A stretch of DNA of 64,000 bases from Lachnospiraceae bacterium (GCA_017470985.1 JAFUXA010000014.1:124001-188000); one strand, 5' to 3'; shown: positions 41,833 through 52,479, numbered from the stretch's first letter. Notes: a model not told the origin generated them from the sequence alone. Translations and numbers: made by a program.

Positions 41833-43994
41833 TAATCCTCGTTATCTATAGCCAGTATCGGCACAAAATGTCTGGAGACTTTCCCTTTGTCAGAAGACTT
41901 AACCGCCTCCATTGCCTCCCGGCAAAAAGTATCCTGGGCTCCAATACCAGGAGTATTTCTTCTATTGATATGTACATATGTACCATCATTTTGCATAAGA
42001 TATGCCTTGGTATTGTCCTTTAGGCAAACATCTAATATATGCTTGATTCTGCTCTTGATGCCATCATCTTCCACCGGGAATATAATCTCTACTCTTCGAT
42101 CCAGATTTCTAGGCATCCAGTCAGCGCTGCCCATATAAATATCTTCTAAACCTTTATTATAGAAATAGAAGATCCTGCTATGCTCCAGGAAAGTACCTAC
42201 AATAGATTTCACTTCTATATTATCACTGACACCAGGAATTCCCGGAATAAGACAACATATTCCTCGCACAATAAGATGAATCTCCACTCCAGCAGCGGAT
42301 GCGTCATAGAGCCGTTCTATAATCTCCTTGTCACAAAGTGAATTCATCTTGGCAATTATGAGAGCCTTCTCGCCACTTCTGGCATTCTCTGTCTCTTTCT
42401 CAATCATATTAATGAAACCACTTCTCAACCATATAGGAGCAACTGCCAGTTTATTCCAATGTTTAGGTTCAGAATAACCTGATAGCATGTTAAATACAGC
42501 TGTAGCATCCTCACCATAACTTTCTGAGCATGAAAAAATGCCGCAATCAGTATATAGCTTAGCTGTGGAATCATTGTAATTGCCTGTGCCAAGATGCACA
42601 TATCTGGTAATGGAACCTTCCTCACGACGAACCACAAGAGCTATCTTACAATGAGTCTTCAATCCCAGCAAACCATATATTACATGACAGCCAGCCTTCT
42701 CAAGACGCTTGGCCCATATAATATTATTTTCCTCATCGAATCTGGCTTTCAGCTCAACTAATACTGTTACCTGCTTACCATTTTTGGCAGCCTTCTCCAA
42801 AGCTTCTATAATAGGTGAATTACCACTTACTCTGTACAATGTCTGCTTTATCGCCAGAACATCCTTATCAACAGAAGCCTGTTTTATAAAATCAACTACA
42901 GGATCAAAAGTTTCAAATGGATGGGAAAGGAATATATCACCCTTCTTAATCTCCTCAAATATATTATCCCCTGGAGCGATTCTAGGATTAAGCTGAGGCT
43001 CGTATTTCTTCTCTCTCAGCTTGTTATAACCTTCAATACCATATAATTTCATAAGAAATGTAAGATCAATCGGACCATCCACTTTGTAGATGTCGTCTTT
43101 TCTTATATCCAGCTGTCTCGCCAGTTCCTTTAATAAATCATCATCCACATCTCTTTCAATCTCCAGACGAATAACCTCTCCCCATTGACGCTTAGCCAAT
43201 TGTTTTTCTATCTCTTTCAACAGATCAGATGCATCATCCTCATCCAGGTTGAAATCAGCATTTCTCATAATTCTATAAGGATATGCCTTGAGTACATCAT
43301 GATGAAGATATAATTGATCAATATTTTTCTCAATTATCTGCTCTAAAAGGATAAATGTATCCTTATAAGGTTTCTCACTAGGAATCCACACTAATCGAGG
43401 AAGAACAGATGGAACCTGTACTGTAGAGAATTCATATTCATCTCTCTTACCCTGGGATAATTTAGATTCAGGATTATTGGGCTTCAATAAAGCTGCAATA
43501 TTTAAAGTCTTATTTCTAACCAAAGGAAATGGTCTTGAAGCATCCACTGCCATTGGAGTCAGCACCGGGTAAACCTGTTCCATAAAATATTTATCAACAT
43601 ATTGGCCCTGTTCTACGGAAAGCTCCTCAAATCTGTCAATAATTCTAATATGATGCTTTAGAAGGATTGGAATAAGAGTCTTGCCATAAATATTATACTG
43701 TTCCTTTACCAATTCATGAGTATCAGCAGCAATGGCTTCAAGCTGATCAGAAGGAGTCATTCCTGCTATATCTTTCTTCTTGTAATTAGCATGTTCCATA
43801 TCTTTCAAGGAAGCAACTCTGACCATGAAGAACTCATCCAAATTAGATGATGTAATACTTACAAATTTCAACCTATCCAATATAGGAATATCCTTATCTT
43901 TGGCTTCATTCAACACTCGATGCTCAAATTTCAACCAACTTAATTCTCTATTATCAAATAGTTCATCTGCATAATTGCTAATATGTTTTTTCAT
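41832..43994 (-). CDS. ppk: Polyphosphate kinase 1
   Basis: 720 residues. Makes polyphosphate from ATP, reversibly. N-terminal FDNRELSWLKFEHRVLNEAKD near 12-32 in part, the N/H domains, and the catalytic C1 domain with autophosphorylated His in GLLGLKTHCKIALVVRREEG near 445; C2 has RNLDRRVEIIFPVEDDGIKSR near the end. AGGAGG precedes the ATG, 12 bases after ppx. Full family length. Confidence 0.97.
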   Translation of the reverse strand: MKKHISNYADELFDNRELSWLKFEHRVLNEAKDKDIPILDRLKFVSITSSNLDEFFMVRVASLKDMEHANYKKKDIAGMTPSDQLEAIAADTHELVKEQYNIYGKTLIPILLKHHIRIIDRFEELSVEQGQYVDKYFMEQVYPVLTPMAVDASRPFPLVRNKTLNIAALLKPNNPESKLSQGKRDEYEFSTVQVPSVLPRLVWIPSEKPYKDTFILLEQIIEKNIDQLYLHHDVLKAYPYRIMRNADFNLDEDDASDLLKEIEKQLAKRQWGEVIRLEIERDVDDDLLKELARQLDIRKDDIYKVDGPIDLTFLMKLYGIEGYNKLREKKYEPQLNPRIAPGDNIFEEIKKGDIFLSHPFETFDPVVDFIKQASVDKDVLAIKQTLYRVSGNSPIIEALEKAAKNGKQVTVLVELKARFDEENNIIWAKRLEKAGCHVIYGLLGLKTHCKIALVVRREEGSITRYVHLGTGNYNDSTAKLYTDCGIFSCSESYGEDATAVFNMLSGYSEPKHWNKLAVAPIWLRSGFINMIEKETENARSGEKALIIAKMNSLCDKEIIERLYDASAAGVEIHLIVRGICCLIPGIPGVSDNIEVKSIVGTFLEHSRIFYFYNKGLEDIYMGSADWMPRNLDRRVEIIFPVEDDGIKSRIKHILDVCLKDNTKAYLMQNDGTYVHINRRNTPGIGAQDTFCREAMEAVKSSDKGKVSRHFVPILAIDNED

Positions 43995-44006
43995 CCCCTA
44001 ATCCTC

Positions 44007-45536
44007 CTACTTCAAGACTCTCTTTTCCTTTACAACAGGTCTCAAATCAAATACTTCCTCAAAAAAGTCTGCACTCTTCTCAAACATCCCCTTCTCAAGT
44101 GATAGAGAATCTTTGGCCTCCACGGAAATAACCAATTCATTCTTCTTCACTTCCACTTTAATATTCTTGAATTTCTGTCTATGACTTCTATCCAGAGCAT
44201 TGGCAACCTTGAAAATGGCAACCATACGCATTATATCAACATATTCCTGTTCACTGAATCTATCAGCCATAAATTCATAAGAATCCATAGGACTAGCAGC
44301 ATATTTTACAGTAGTTGCTATAATCTCTCTCTCGTGATGACTCAGGCCTAAGATTTCTGAATTCATAATTATTGAGTAAGAACAATCTGCGGCCTGTGAA
44401 ATGCTTATATATTTACCGCAGTCATGTAAAATAGCCACACATCTCAATAAAAGTTTACATCTATTTTCCAGTCCATGGTATTTTCTTGTAGAACCGAAAA
44501 TGCTAGAGCATACATATTCCAAAGCCTTCAAGTGAGGCTGATAGCTATTATATCTTCTGGCTATTGCCCAGGCAGCAGTTAATATATCCTGGTTGAAATC
44601 ATGCTTCAACTTAAAATCCTTGGATTTCATATAATAGTTGTAAGCCATACCCTCGTTGACTGATACATTCTGGGTAAATATATATTTTGGACAGAAGTTG
44701 TCAACCAAAGCTTTATGAAACAAAATCAAGGCATCTAAAATATCCGAATCATTTATGCCAATATTATAAATATCTTCAGAATCACTATGATTAACATTTC
44801 TTATAGCATCCAAAATATCTACATATTCTTCTGATTTAATAAAGCTGTCATCTGACATACCACTTAACTCTGTAATAATTGATGTAAGATTATCTTCCAG
44901 TATAATAAGATTTTCTATCTCCACATCCCGGGGCACATACATATTAATGAAACCACCGATTTCCTTATTCATAATCTGCAGAATTTGATCTTTTCTATCA
45001 ATATAATGGGAAAGACGCCGCAGATTCTCACGCATAATTGCAGTTCCAATATTAATATGCTGAGTAGTCTCCACCTTTCCATTTATAAATAATGTAATCT
45101 GTAGAGACGCTCCACCTATATCAACCAAAACTGCACTTTTTGAAATATATTTATCAAAATCAGCCATAGAAGCCACAGCCATGTAACTTAAAAAGCGTTG
45201 TTCAGAATTACTGAGAAGTTTCATTTCAACCTTGGATTTTCCACGAACCAATCTCTCAGCCAATAGATAATTGGATGCTTTACCCACTGTAGGGCCAGCA
45301 TATACATCCATATTTGATATCTTATACATATCAACTGTATCAGACATATTTTTCAAGATGTCCGCCAGTTTCTGTATAGTATCAGAAGAAATCTCTCCCA
45401 TATGATATATGTCTTGCACTATACCAATAGGGAATCTCTGGCAGTCAATCTCTCTAATTTGACTGGCATTTTTCTTTTCAAAAACCTTTAAAATCGTCTC
45501 ATAAGATCCAACATATATTGAAGCAAACATAGACAT
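44007..45536 (-). CDS. ppx: Ppx/GppA-type phosphatase with HD-like C-terminal domain
   Basis: 509 residues. Two actin-like domains (about 1-300): FASIYVGSYETILKVFE at the start is a degenerate first phosphate loop, and ILVDIGGASLQITLF-type SAVLVDIGGASLQITLF near 132-148 the second. The C-terminal half carries an HD-type helical domain (CVAILHDCGKYISIS near 368-382, LSHHEREIIA near 402). Family enzymes hydrolyse polyphosphate or pppGpp; position beside ppk favours polyphosphate. The first phosphate loop lacks the usual DIGSNS, so catalysis is less certain than the family name. Confidence 0.85.
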   Translation of the reverse strand: MSMFASIYVGSYETILKVFEKKNASQIREIDCQRFPIGIVQDIYHMGEISSDTIQKLADILKNMSDTVDMYKISNMDVYAGPTVGKASNYLLAERLVRGKSKVEMKLLSNSEQRFLSYMAVASMADFDKYISKSAVLVDIGGASLQITLFINGKVETTQHINIGTAIMRENLRRLSHYIDRKDQILQIMNKEIGGFINMYVPRDVEIENLIILEDNLTSIITELSGMSDDSFIKSEEYVDILDAIRNVNHSDSEDIYNIGINDSDILDALILFHKALVDNFCPKYIFTQNVSVNEGMAYNYYMKSKDFKLKHDFNQDILTAAWAIARRYNSYQPHLKALEYVCSSIFGSTRKYHGLENRCKLLLRCVAILHDCGKYISISQAADCSYSIIMNSEILGLSHHEREIIATTVKYAASPMDSYEFMADRFSEQEYVDIMRMVAIFKVANALDRSHRQKFKNIKVEVKKNELVISVEAKDSLSLEKGMFEKSADFFEEVFDLRPVVKEKRVLK

Positions 45537-45564
45537 AAATTACTCCCCCGTTTTTCATAATATT

Positions 45565-46722
45565 TTATCCAGCTATATAATTTCCCAATATTTTCAAGGC
45601 AGCAGTCTCCTCCTGAAGCCCCCGAAGAGCGTTGATTACTTCCTCCTGCTGCAGATTACCTTCAAAATCTATAAAGAATCTGTATTCCCACTTCTTGCCT
45701 TTTACATTTCTATCAGACAAAGGTCGTGATTCAATCTTGGTCATATTCAACCCATTAAAGATGAAATGGGATAGAATGTGATACAGAGAGCCTTTCTCAT
45801 GAGGCAATTCAAAACTCAATGACACCTTGTTGGCATCCTTCAGATATTTTCTATCCTTGGATACTATAATAAATCTGGTGGCATTTTCAGTCTCATTCTG
45901 TATAGCATTCTCCAAGACCTGTAATCCATAGATGGAAGCATTGTGAGCTCCTGCTATTGCAGCCTGAGTTATATCTCCATCTTCCTTCACCTTTTTTGCT
46001 GATACAGCAGTATTTTTCATTGATTTCTGCTCCCAGTCACCGTGGGTTAATTCCAGAAAATTAGAACATTGCATAAGAGCCTGAGGATGAGAATATACAG
46101 TCTTAATATCCTCAATAGATGCTCCTTTTGGCGCAAGCAAAGCATGATCTATTTTGATAGTCTGCTCACCAATAATGGATACATCATAATCAATTAACAA
46201 ATCATAATTTTCTCCTACAATTCCAGCTGTGGAATTTTCAAGAGGCAAAACTGCATAGTCAGCCTCGCCAGATTTTATAGCTTCCATAGCATCTCTCCAG
46301 GTGGCTACTGCAGAAGCAGAAACATCTGCTCCAAAGAATTTCTCTGTGGCTACTTGAGAATATGCTCCATATACACCCTGAAATACTATTCTTGCATTAG
46401 AAAAATCAAATGAGTCATAACCTGTATAATCCAAATCTTTAATAAGACCATGTTCAGCCAACATTTTGTACTGGCGCTTACGGCTGGTGGACATAATCTG
46501 TTCAAAGAGTTCAACCACCCCCTGCTTCAGAAAATTATCATCAACATAGGAAGACAACTTATTCAATTTCTGCTCTTCTCTTACCTTGTCATATACATTC
46601 TTGTTATTAGCTATCTTGTATTGGGCAACTTCGCCCGCCAAAGCCATGCGCTTCTTATATAACTCAACTATCTCCTTATCAATAACATCAATTTCATCCC
46701 TGATTTCCAATAAATCCTTCAT
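45565..46722 (-). CDS. pheA: Bifunctional chorismate mutase / prephenate dehydratase
   Basis: 385 residues. Phenylalanine synthesis from chorismate to phenylpyruvate. Chorismate-mutase helix bundle (1-85: LLEIRDEIDVIDKEIVELYKKRM), prephenate dehydratase (about 110-285: FQGVYGAYSQVATEKFFG; ENSTAGIVGENYDLL; NATRFIIVSKD), and a C-terminal ACT domain with the Phe-binding KIESRPLSDRN near 337. Feedback control by phenylalanine is expected from the ACT motif. The ribosome site is weak (GAGAG). It heads the pheA-ppx-ppk-HAD run; no other aromatic gene adjoins. Confidence 0.95.
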   Translation of the reverse strand: MKDLLEIRDEIDVIDKEIVELYKKRMALAGEVAQYKIANNKNVYDKVREEQKLNKLSSYVDDNFLKQGVVELFEQIMSTSRKRQYKMLAEHGLIKDLDYTGYDSFDFSNARIVFQGVYGAYSQVATEKFFGADVSASAVATWRDAMEAIKSGEADYAVLPLENSTAGIVGENYDLLIDYDVSIIGEQTIKIDHALLAPKGASIEDIKTVYSHPQALMQCSNFLELTHGDWEQKSMKNTAVSAKKVKEDGDITQAAIAGAHNASIYGLQVLENAIQNETENATRFIIVSKDRKYLKDANKVSLSFELPHEKGSLYHILSHFIFNGLNMTKIESRPLSDRNVKGKKWEYRFFIDFEGNLQQEEVINALRGLQEETAALKILGNYIAG

Positions 46723-46753
46723 GTAAACTCTCGTACTTTCTCTTGTGTATTAA

Positions 46754-46783
46754 ATTATAAGTTCCAAATTTATTACATATTAA
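46754..46783 (-). promoter_or_regulatory. Candidate promoter of pheA
   Basis: Minus-strand TTAATA (46778-46783), 18-base spacer, TATAAT (46754-46759), about 30 bases before the ATG. The -35 is poor. Confidence 0.4.
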
Positions 46784-46812
46784 TATACCATACTTCCCCT
46801 GATTTTTATAAT

Positions 46813-46862
46813 AAAAAAGCAATTGGAGGATATATTTTCCAATAAATCTCCAATTGCTTTTA
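46813..46862 (-). terminator. Terminator of polC operon
   Basis: AAAAAAGCAATTGGAG (46813-46828) pairs with CTCCAATTGCTTTT (46848-46861) around a 19-base loop, ending in a T run on the minus strand. Seven bases after the polC stop. Confidence 0.85.
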
Positions 46863-46868
46863 AATAAC

Positions 46869-49800
46869 TTATGCAAAATCAAAAAGTGATAACTGATTAG
46901 ATTCAGACATTCCATCCAAAATACCAAGTTTAGACATTAATTCAATAGTAGTCTTGGATACTTTACCTCTGTCCTTCAAATCATCCTTGGACAAGAATTT
47001 GCCCTGGGACGCTGCAATAGCAAGAGACTCTGCAGCTGAGTCACCCATTCCATCAATGGAATTAAATGGAGGTAGAAGTTTGCCATCCACAATCTTGAAA
47101 TATCTGGCATCAGACTGATACAAGTCCATTGGCATGAATTCAAAACCTCTGGCATACATTTCCTGTACAATCTTCATATCTCTAAGAGAACCTTCTTCCT
47201 TGGCAGAAAGCTTATCCTTTCTCTTATAATCAATAATATGCTGTTCCAGGGCCTGCTTACCCATACACATAAGTTCATAGCTGAAGTTGTCAGCTCTGAT
47301 ACTGAAGAAAGCAGCATAATATGCCAATGGATAATAAACCTTACAATAAGCCACTCGCCAGGCCATCATAACATAGGCAGCAGCATGAGCCTTTGGGAAC
47401 ATGTATTTAATCTGTTCGCAGGACCAGGTATACCACTCAGGAACTCCATGATCAAGCATATCCTGTTTCCATTCAGGCCATTCCTTACACTTACCCTTGG
47501 CAATGATACCCTTTCTGGTCTTCTCCATAATATTGAAGCTTTCAGCAGGGTCCAATCCCATATGAATGAGGTAAGTCATAATATCATCTCGGGTACAGAT
47601 AGCTGTAGAAATAGTAGCCTTGCCCTCCTGAATCAGAGTCTGAGCATTGTTCAACCATACATCAGTACCATGACTCAATCCTGAAATTCGAATAAGATCC
47701 GTAAATTCTTTTGGCTTGGCATCTCGAAGCATTCCCATAGCAAAGTCAGTACCAAACTCAGGAATTCCAAGAGTTCCCATATCAGTACCCATAAGTTCCT
47801 CAGGAGTAACTCCTAAAGCTGAGGTATCCTTAAACAAAGACATAACTTTCGGATCATCCAATGGAATATCATTTACCGCATCAAGACCTGTCAAATCCTC
47901 CAGCATACGAATCATTGTAGGATCCTGATGTCCAAGGATATCCAACTTCAACAGGTTGGAATCGATGGAATGGTAATCAAAGTGGGTAGTTATAATATTT
48001 CCCTCAGCCTTGTCCGCAGGATGTTGAACCGGGGTAAATGTATTTATCTCCTCCCCCACCGGCAAAACAACGATACCTCCAGGGTGCTGACCAGTTGAAC
48101 GACGAACACCAACACAACCACCTACAATTCTATCTATCTCACAATTACGTTTATGAATTCCACGCTCTTCATAATATTTCTTAATATAACCATATGCAGT
48201 TTTATCAGCCAAAGTACCTACCGTACCAGCCTTAAAAGTCTGACCTTCACCAAAGATAACCTCAGTATATTTATGAGCCTTGGATTGATAATCACCTGAG
48301 AAGTTCAAATCGATATCCGGCTCCTTATCACCCTTGAATCCAAGGAAGGTCTCAAAAGGAATATCAAATCCTTCTTTTCTAAGTTTCTTACCACAGACCG
48401 GACAATCCTTGTCAGGCATATCGCAACCTGCTCTACCGGAAAATGCTTTCACCTCTTCCGAATCAAAATCCACATAATGACAGTTGTCGCAGAGATAATG
48501 CGCACTCAGAGGGTTAACCTCTGTAATACCCGCCATTGTAGCCGCAAAGGAAGAACCTACGGAACCTCTGGAACCTACCAGATAACCATCCTCATTAGAC
48601 TTCCAAACCAGCTTCTGGGCAATAATATACATAACGGAATATCCATTACCAATAATAGAATCCAACTCTCTCTTCAATCGCTCTGCAACAACAGGAGGTA
48701 ATTCCTCTCCATACATCTCATGAGCTTTGGTATAACAGATTCTACGCAAATCTTCCTCAGAATTCTCAATAACAGGAGGACATTTATCAGGTCTAGTAGG
48801 AGCTATAGGCTCGCACATATCAGCAATCATATTGGTATTGGTAACTACCACTTCCATTGCCTTGTCACTGCCTAAATAAGAGAACTCCTCCAGCATCTCT
48901 TCTGTAGTATGCAAATACAGAGGAGGTTGCATATCTGCATCATCAAATCCCATACCAGCCTGAATAATTCTACGATATATCTCATCTTCAGGATGTAGGA
49001 AATGCACATCGCAGGTTGCTACTACAGGCTTTTTAAACTCCTCACCCAAACGCACAATCTCTCTATTAATATTTCTCAAATCCTCCTCTGATTCAACAAT
49101 CGGATCATCACCTCTAAGCATGAAGCCATTGTTTCCAATTGGCTGAATCTCCAGATAATCATAGAAGTCTACAAGTCTAGTAATCTCTTCCATAGATCTG
49201 CGGCCCAAAATAGCCTTGTACAGCTCTCCCGCCTCACAGGCAGAACCAATTATCAGACCTTCTCTAAATTCCATAAGCTTACTCTTTGGAACTCGTGGTT
49301 TTCTACTGAAATAATCCAGGTTGGACATAGAAACCAATCGATAGAGATTAATTCGTCCAATATCATTTTTCGCCAATACAATGCAGTGATACATTGGCAT
49401 CTTCTTGATGGCCGCCTCATCAGGCATACCCTTGTCATTTAAAGTCTGCAAATCATCAATGCCTCTGTCATGAAGCATAGAGATAAATTTCACAAAAATC
49501 TCAGCAGTACATCCTGCGTCATCCACAGCTCTGTGGTGATTCTCAAGAGATACCTTCACTGCTTTGGCTACATTATCAAGCTTAAATTTACTCAAATGAG
49601 GCAATAGATATCTACTGATTGGCACAGTGTCAACATAGGTATAATCACATTCCAATCCCAGTCTCTCACAGTTTTTCTGAATAAATGTCATATCAAAATC
49701 AGCATTGTGAGCAACCATTACTGAACCCTTACAGAATTCCATAAAGCGAGGCAAAATCACATCAATAGTTTCAGCATCAATTACATCCTCATCTCTAATG

Positions 49801-51392
49801 GATGTAAGCATAGTAATTCTATAAGGAATGGGTTCCTTAGGATTTACAAACTCAGAGAACTTATCAACTATCTCTCCATTTACAACCTTTACAGCACCAA
49901 TTTCTATAATATTATTCTTGTCAGCATTGAATCCTGTTGTCTCTAAATCAAATACTACATAAGTATCATTTAAAGATCTATTCTCAGTGCCAGTTACAAT
50001 CTTCTTGGTATCATCTACCAGATAGATTTCACAACCATATATAACCTTGAAATCAAATGGTTCACCAGCTTTGTTCTTGGCAAATGCTATATCATGATAT
50101 TTATGATCCGCTGTAGGGAAAGCCTGAACAGAACCATGGTCTGTAATTGCAATAGCCTGATGTCCCCAATCCACTGCACATTGCACAATATCACCTGCAT
50201 CAGTAACAGCATCCATGTCACTCATCTTGGTATGACAATGAAGCTCTACTCTCTTCACAGGAGCATTGTCCATTCTCTTGGTGGTGAAATCAGGAATAGT
50301 CATAATGGAATCAACCTGTCCCATGGTTACATCCTTTTCAAAGACATCCATTGAGACATTTCCTTTTATTTTAACAAAGTTGCCCTTACCTAATTTACCA
50401 GACAACTCATCCAAATCAGCATTTGAGGCAAATATTTTACAAGTCAGACTATCAGTACCATCAAAAATAGTAAAACTAATAATCGTTCTCTCTCCGCGAA
50501 TCTCGCGAGTATCAAATCCTACAATCTTGCCTCGTACAATAACCAGACCCATCTCGCCTTGAACTTCTTCAAGAGGCATAGGATCACCCTCAAATTCTCT
50601 ACCATAGATAACATCCGGGTTATCTGACTGACGAATACTTCTGGTTCTTCTAAATCCACCATTTCCAAAGGAATTACCAGATTTTTTGAATTTATCATTT
50701 CCTTCGAATTTCTTGCCTTCTGGCTTGGTGACAGTTTTCTTGCTTCCGCCAGCGCCCTGTGAATCTTTTCCTTCTTCCGTCTCCTTAGCCTGTTCTCGGT
50801 TGGCTACATTCTCTTCGAATCTCTTGGTAATTTCAGAAATTCTATTCTGTAACTTAGCTTCTGTACTTTCCTTATATTTAAATTCACCCTCAGGTTTATA
50901 ATCAAAATCTATAATAATCTTCTGACCGCATCTCTCACAGAATACCGCATCCAGATAATCATATAATTCTTTGGCATATTCCTTGGTTATTACATTATCT
51001 TCCACTGTAATGATCAGATGCTTGTCATCTATAAAATTGAAATCAGCTTTCTTCAATACACCAAGCATCAAAGCGCTTTTCGCATTTATCTCTTCATAAA
51101 TACTATCTTTATATGCTTCAAACAGATTTTCCGGAGTATACTGCTCTGAAAGTTCAAACTTCTCAATAATATATATCTTCACATCATTGCGAGGAAAAAT
51201 CTGCTTGGACAATTCCTTCTCCAATTTCCAGATAACATGTTTTGGAATCAAAGTATTCAGACTGAGGTATAGACGAATTGCTGTATGAGTAGGATTACTG
51301 GCAACTCTGGTAATCTTGGCCTCATTCAGAATCGTATACAAATTATTATCAAGTTGTAATGATGGGAATACCTCTTCAAAAAACTTATCCAA
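46869..51392 (-). CDS. polC: DNA polymerase III alpha subunit, Gram-positive type
   Basis: 1507 residues. Main replicative polymerase with built-in proofreading. OB domain (about 285-360), PHP domain (ELHCHTKMSDMDAV near 395, CDVHFLHPED later), the inserted DEDDh exonuclease (VVFDLETTGFNADKNNIIEIG near 477 and HNADFDMTF), a zinc-type Cys cluster (CDNCH...CPVCGKK), and polymerase aspartates in PDIDLNFSGDYQ. Start: a GTG at 51401 overlaps the only ribosome site, GGAG, whereas TTG at 51390-51392 is 8 bases from it. I choose TTG. It begins one base after ispG ends. Confidence 0.97.
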   Translation of the reverse strand: MDKFFEEVFPSLQLDNNLYTILNEAKITRVASNPTHTAIRLYLSLNTLIPKHVIWKLEKELSKQIFPRNDVKIYIIEKFELSEQYTPENLFEAYKDSIYEEINAKSALMLGVLKKADFNFIDDKHLIITVEDNVITKEYAKELYDYLDAVFCERCGQKIIIDFDYKPEGEFKYKESTEAKLQNRISEITKRFEENVANREQAKETEEGKDSQGAGGSKKTVTKPEGKKFEGNDKFKKSGNSFGNGGFRRTRSIRQSDNPDVIYGREFEGDPMPLEEVQGEMGLVIVRGKIVGFDTREIRGERTIISFTIFDGTDSLTCKIFASNADLDELSGKLGKGNFVKIKGNVSMDVFEKDVTMGQVDSIMTIPDFTTKRMDNAPVKRVELHCHTKMSDMDAVTDAGDIVQCAVDWGHQAIAITDHGSVQAFPTADHKYHDIAFAKNKAGEPFDFKVIYGCEIYLVDDTKKIVTGTENRSLNDTYVVFDLETTGFNADKNNIIEIGAVKVVNGEIVDKFSEFVNPKEPIPYRITMLTSIRDEDVIDAETIDVILPRFMEFCKGSVMVAHNADFDMTFIQKNCERLGLECDYTYVDTVPISRYLLPHLSKFKLDNVAKAVKVSLENHHRAVDDAGCTAEIFVKFISMLHDRGIDDLQTLNDKGMPDEAAIKKMPMYHCIVLAKNDIGRINLYRLVSMSNLDYFSRKPRVPKSKLMEFREGLIIGSACEAGELYKAILGRRSMEEITRLVDFYDYLEIQPIGNNGFMLRGDDPIVESEEDLRNINREIVRLGEEFKKPVVATCDVHFLHPEDEIYRRIIQAGMGFDDADMQPPLYLHTTEEMLEEFSYLGSDKAMEVVVTNTNMIADMCEPIAPTRPDKCPPVIENSEEDLRRICYTKAHEMYGEELPPVVAERLKRELDSIIGNGYSVMYIIAQKLVWKSNEDGYLVGSRGSVGSSFAATMAGITEVNPLSAHYLCDNCHYVDFDSEEVKAFSGRAGCDMPDKDCPVCGKKLRKEGFDIPFETFLGFKGDKEPDIDLNFSGDYQSKAHKYTEVIFGEGQTFKAGTVGTLADKTAYGYIKKYYEERGIHKRNCEIDRIVGGCVGVRRSTGQHPGGIVVLPVGEEINTFTPVQHPADKAEGNIITTHFDYHSIDSNLLKLDILGHQDPTMIRMLEDLTGLDAVNDIPLDDPKVMSLFKDTSALGVTPEELMGTDMGTLGIPEFGTDFAMGMLRDAKPKEFTDLIRISGLSHGTDVWLNNAQTLIQEGKATISTAICTRDDIMTYLIHMGLDPAESFNIMEKTRKGIIAKGKCKEWPEWKQDMLDHGVPEWYTWSCEQIKYMFPKAHAAAYVMMAWRVAYCKVYYPLAYYAAFFSIRADNFSYELMCMGKQALEQHIIDYKRKDKLSAKEEGSLRDMKIVQEMYARGFEFMPMDLYQSDARYFKIVDGKLLPPFNSIDGMGDSAAESLAIAASQGKFLSKDDLKDRGKVSKTTIELMSKLGILDGMSESNQLSLFDFA

Positions 51393-51393
51393 T

Positions 51394-52455
51394 TTACTCA
51401 CTCCAATTATCTAACTCATATTTCAACGCATCTAAAAGCTTATCCTCTGGAACCTTCTTAAATATCTCGCCCTTTTTTATAAGAAGACCTTCACCAATAC
51501 CACCAGCTACACCTAAGTCTGCTTCCTTGGCTTCTCCCGGACCATTTACCACACATCCCATAACAGCCACTTTAATATTAAGAGGATATGAAGCAACTAA
51601 ATTCTCCACCCGGTTTGCAAGTCCTATCAAATCAATCTGAGTTCTGCCACAGGTTGGGCAGGATACAACTTCTATTCCGCCCTGTCTCAATCCCAGTGTC
51701 TTTAAAATCAGCTTGGCTGACTTAATCTCCTCAATAGGATCACCTGTAAGTGATACACGAATGGTATCACCAATACCCTGACCTAAAATCATTCCAAGAC
51801 CAAGGGCCGATTTAATATTACCACTTGATAATGTACCAGACTCTGTAATACCTACATGAAGAGGATAAGGAATTTTATCAGCAATAAGCTCATGTGCCTT
51901 CACACACATAAGTACATCGGAGGACTTGATGCTGACAACCATATTGTCGTAACCTAAATCCTCTATAATTCTAACTTTATCAATGGCGCTCTCTACAATA
52001 CCATCTGCTGTAACGCCATTATATTTTGCAACCAGCTCCTTTTCCAAAGAACCGCTGTTCACTCCAACTCTAATAGGAATATTCCTCTCCTTGGCTGCAT
52101 CCACAACCATCTTGATTCTCTCTGTGGAACCAATATTTCCCGGATTAATACGGATTTTATCCACTCCGCTTTCAATAGCTGCAAGAGCCAATCTGTAGTC
52201 GAAATGAATATCTGCAACAAGAGGGATGGAGATCTGTCTCTTGATTTCCTTTAAAGCCTCAGCCGCCTCCATTGTAGGTGCAGCACATCGTATTATATCG
52301 CATCCAGCTTCTGTCAAAGTCTGGATCTGTGCAACAGTGGCATCCACATCCTCTGTCTTGGTATTAGTCATAGACTGAATCAAGACAGGGTTGCCTCCAC
52401 CGATTATTCTATCTCCAATTTTAATAGTCTTGGTATTTCTTCTTGTCATATCCAT
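51394..52455 (-). CDS. ispG: (E)-4-hydroxy-3-methylbut-2-enyl-diphosphate synthase
   Basis: 353 residues. Penultimate MEP-route step, a [4Fe-4S] enzyme. N-terminal barrel with GGGNPVLIQSMTNTKTEDVD near 18-37 in part; cluster cysteines in VSCPTCGRTQIDL near 265 and the third in VMGCVVNGPGEAKEADLG near 304. GAGGGTG precedes the ATG. It stands between rseP and polC, with dxr two genes upstream: together a typical dxr-rseP-ispG-polC string. Confidence 0.97.
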   Translation of the reverse strand: MDMTRRNTKTIKIGDRIIGGGNPVLIQSMTNTKTEDVDATVAQIQTLTEAGCDIIRCAAPTMEAAEALKEIKRQISIPLVADIHFDYRLALAAIESGVDKIRINPGNIGSTERIKMVVDAAKERNIPIRVGVNSGSLEKELVAKYNGVTADGIVESAIDKVRIIEDLGYDNMVVSIKSSDVLMCVKAHELIADKIPYPLHVGITESGTLSSGNIKSALGLGMILGQGIGDTIRVSLTGDPIEEIKSAKLILKTLGLRQGGIEVVSCPTCGRTQIDLIGLANRVENLVASYPLNIKVAVMGCVVNGPGEAKEADLGVAGGIGEGLLIKKGEIFKKVPEDKLLDALKYELDNWSE

Positions 52456-52479
52456 ATTAATTCACCCTCTTATCAATTT

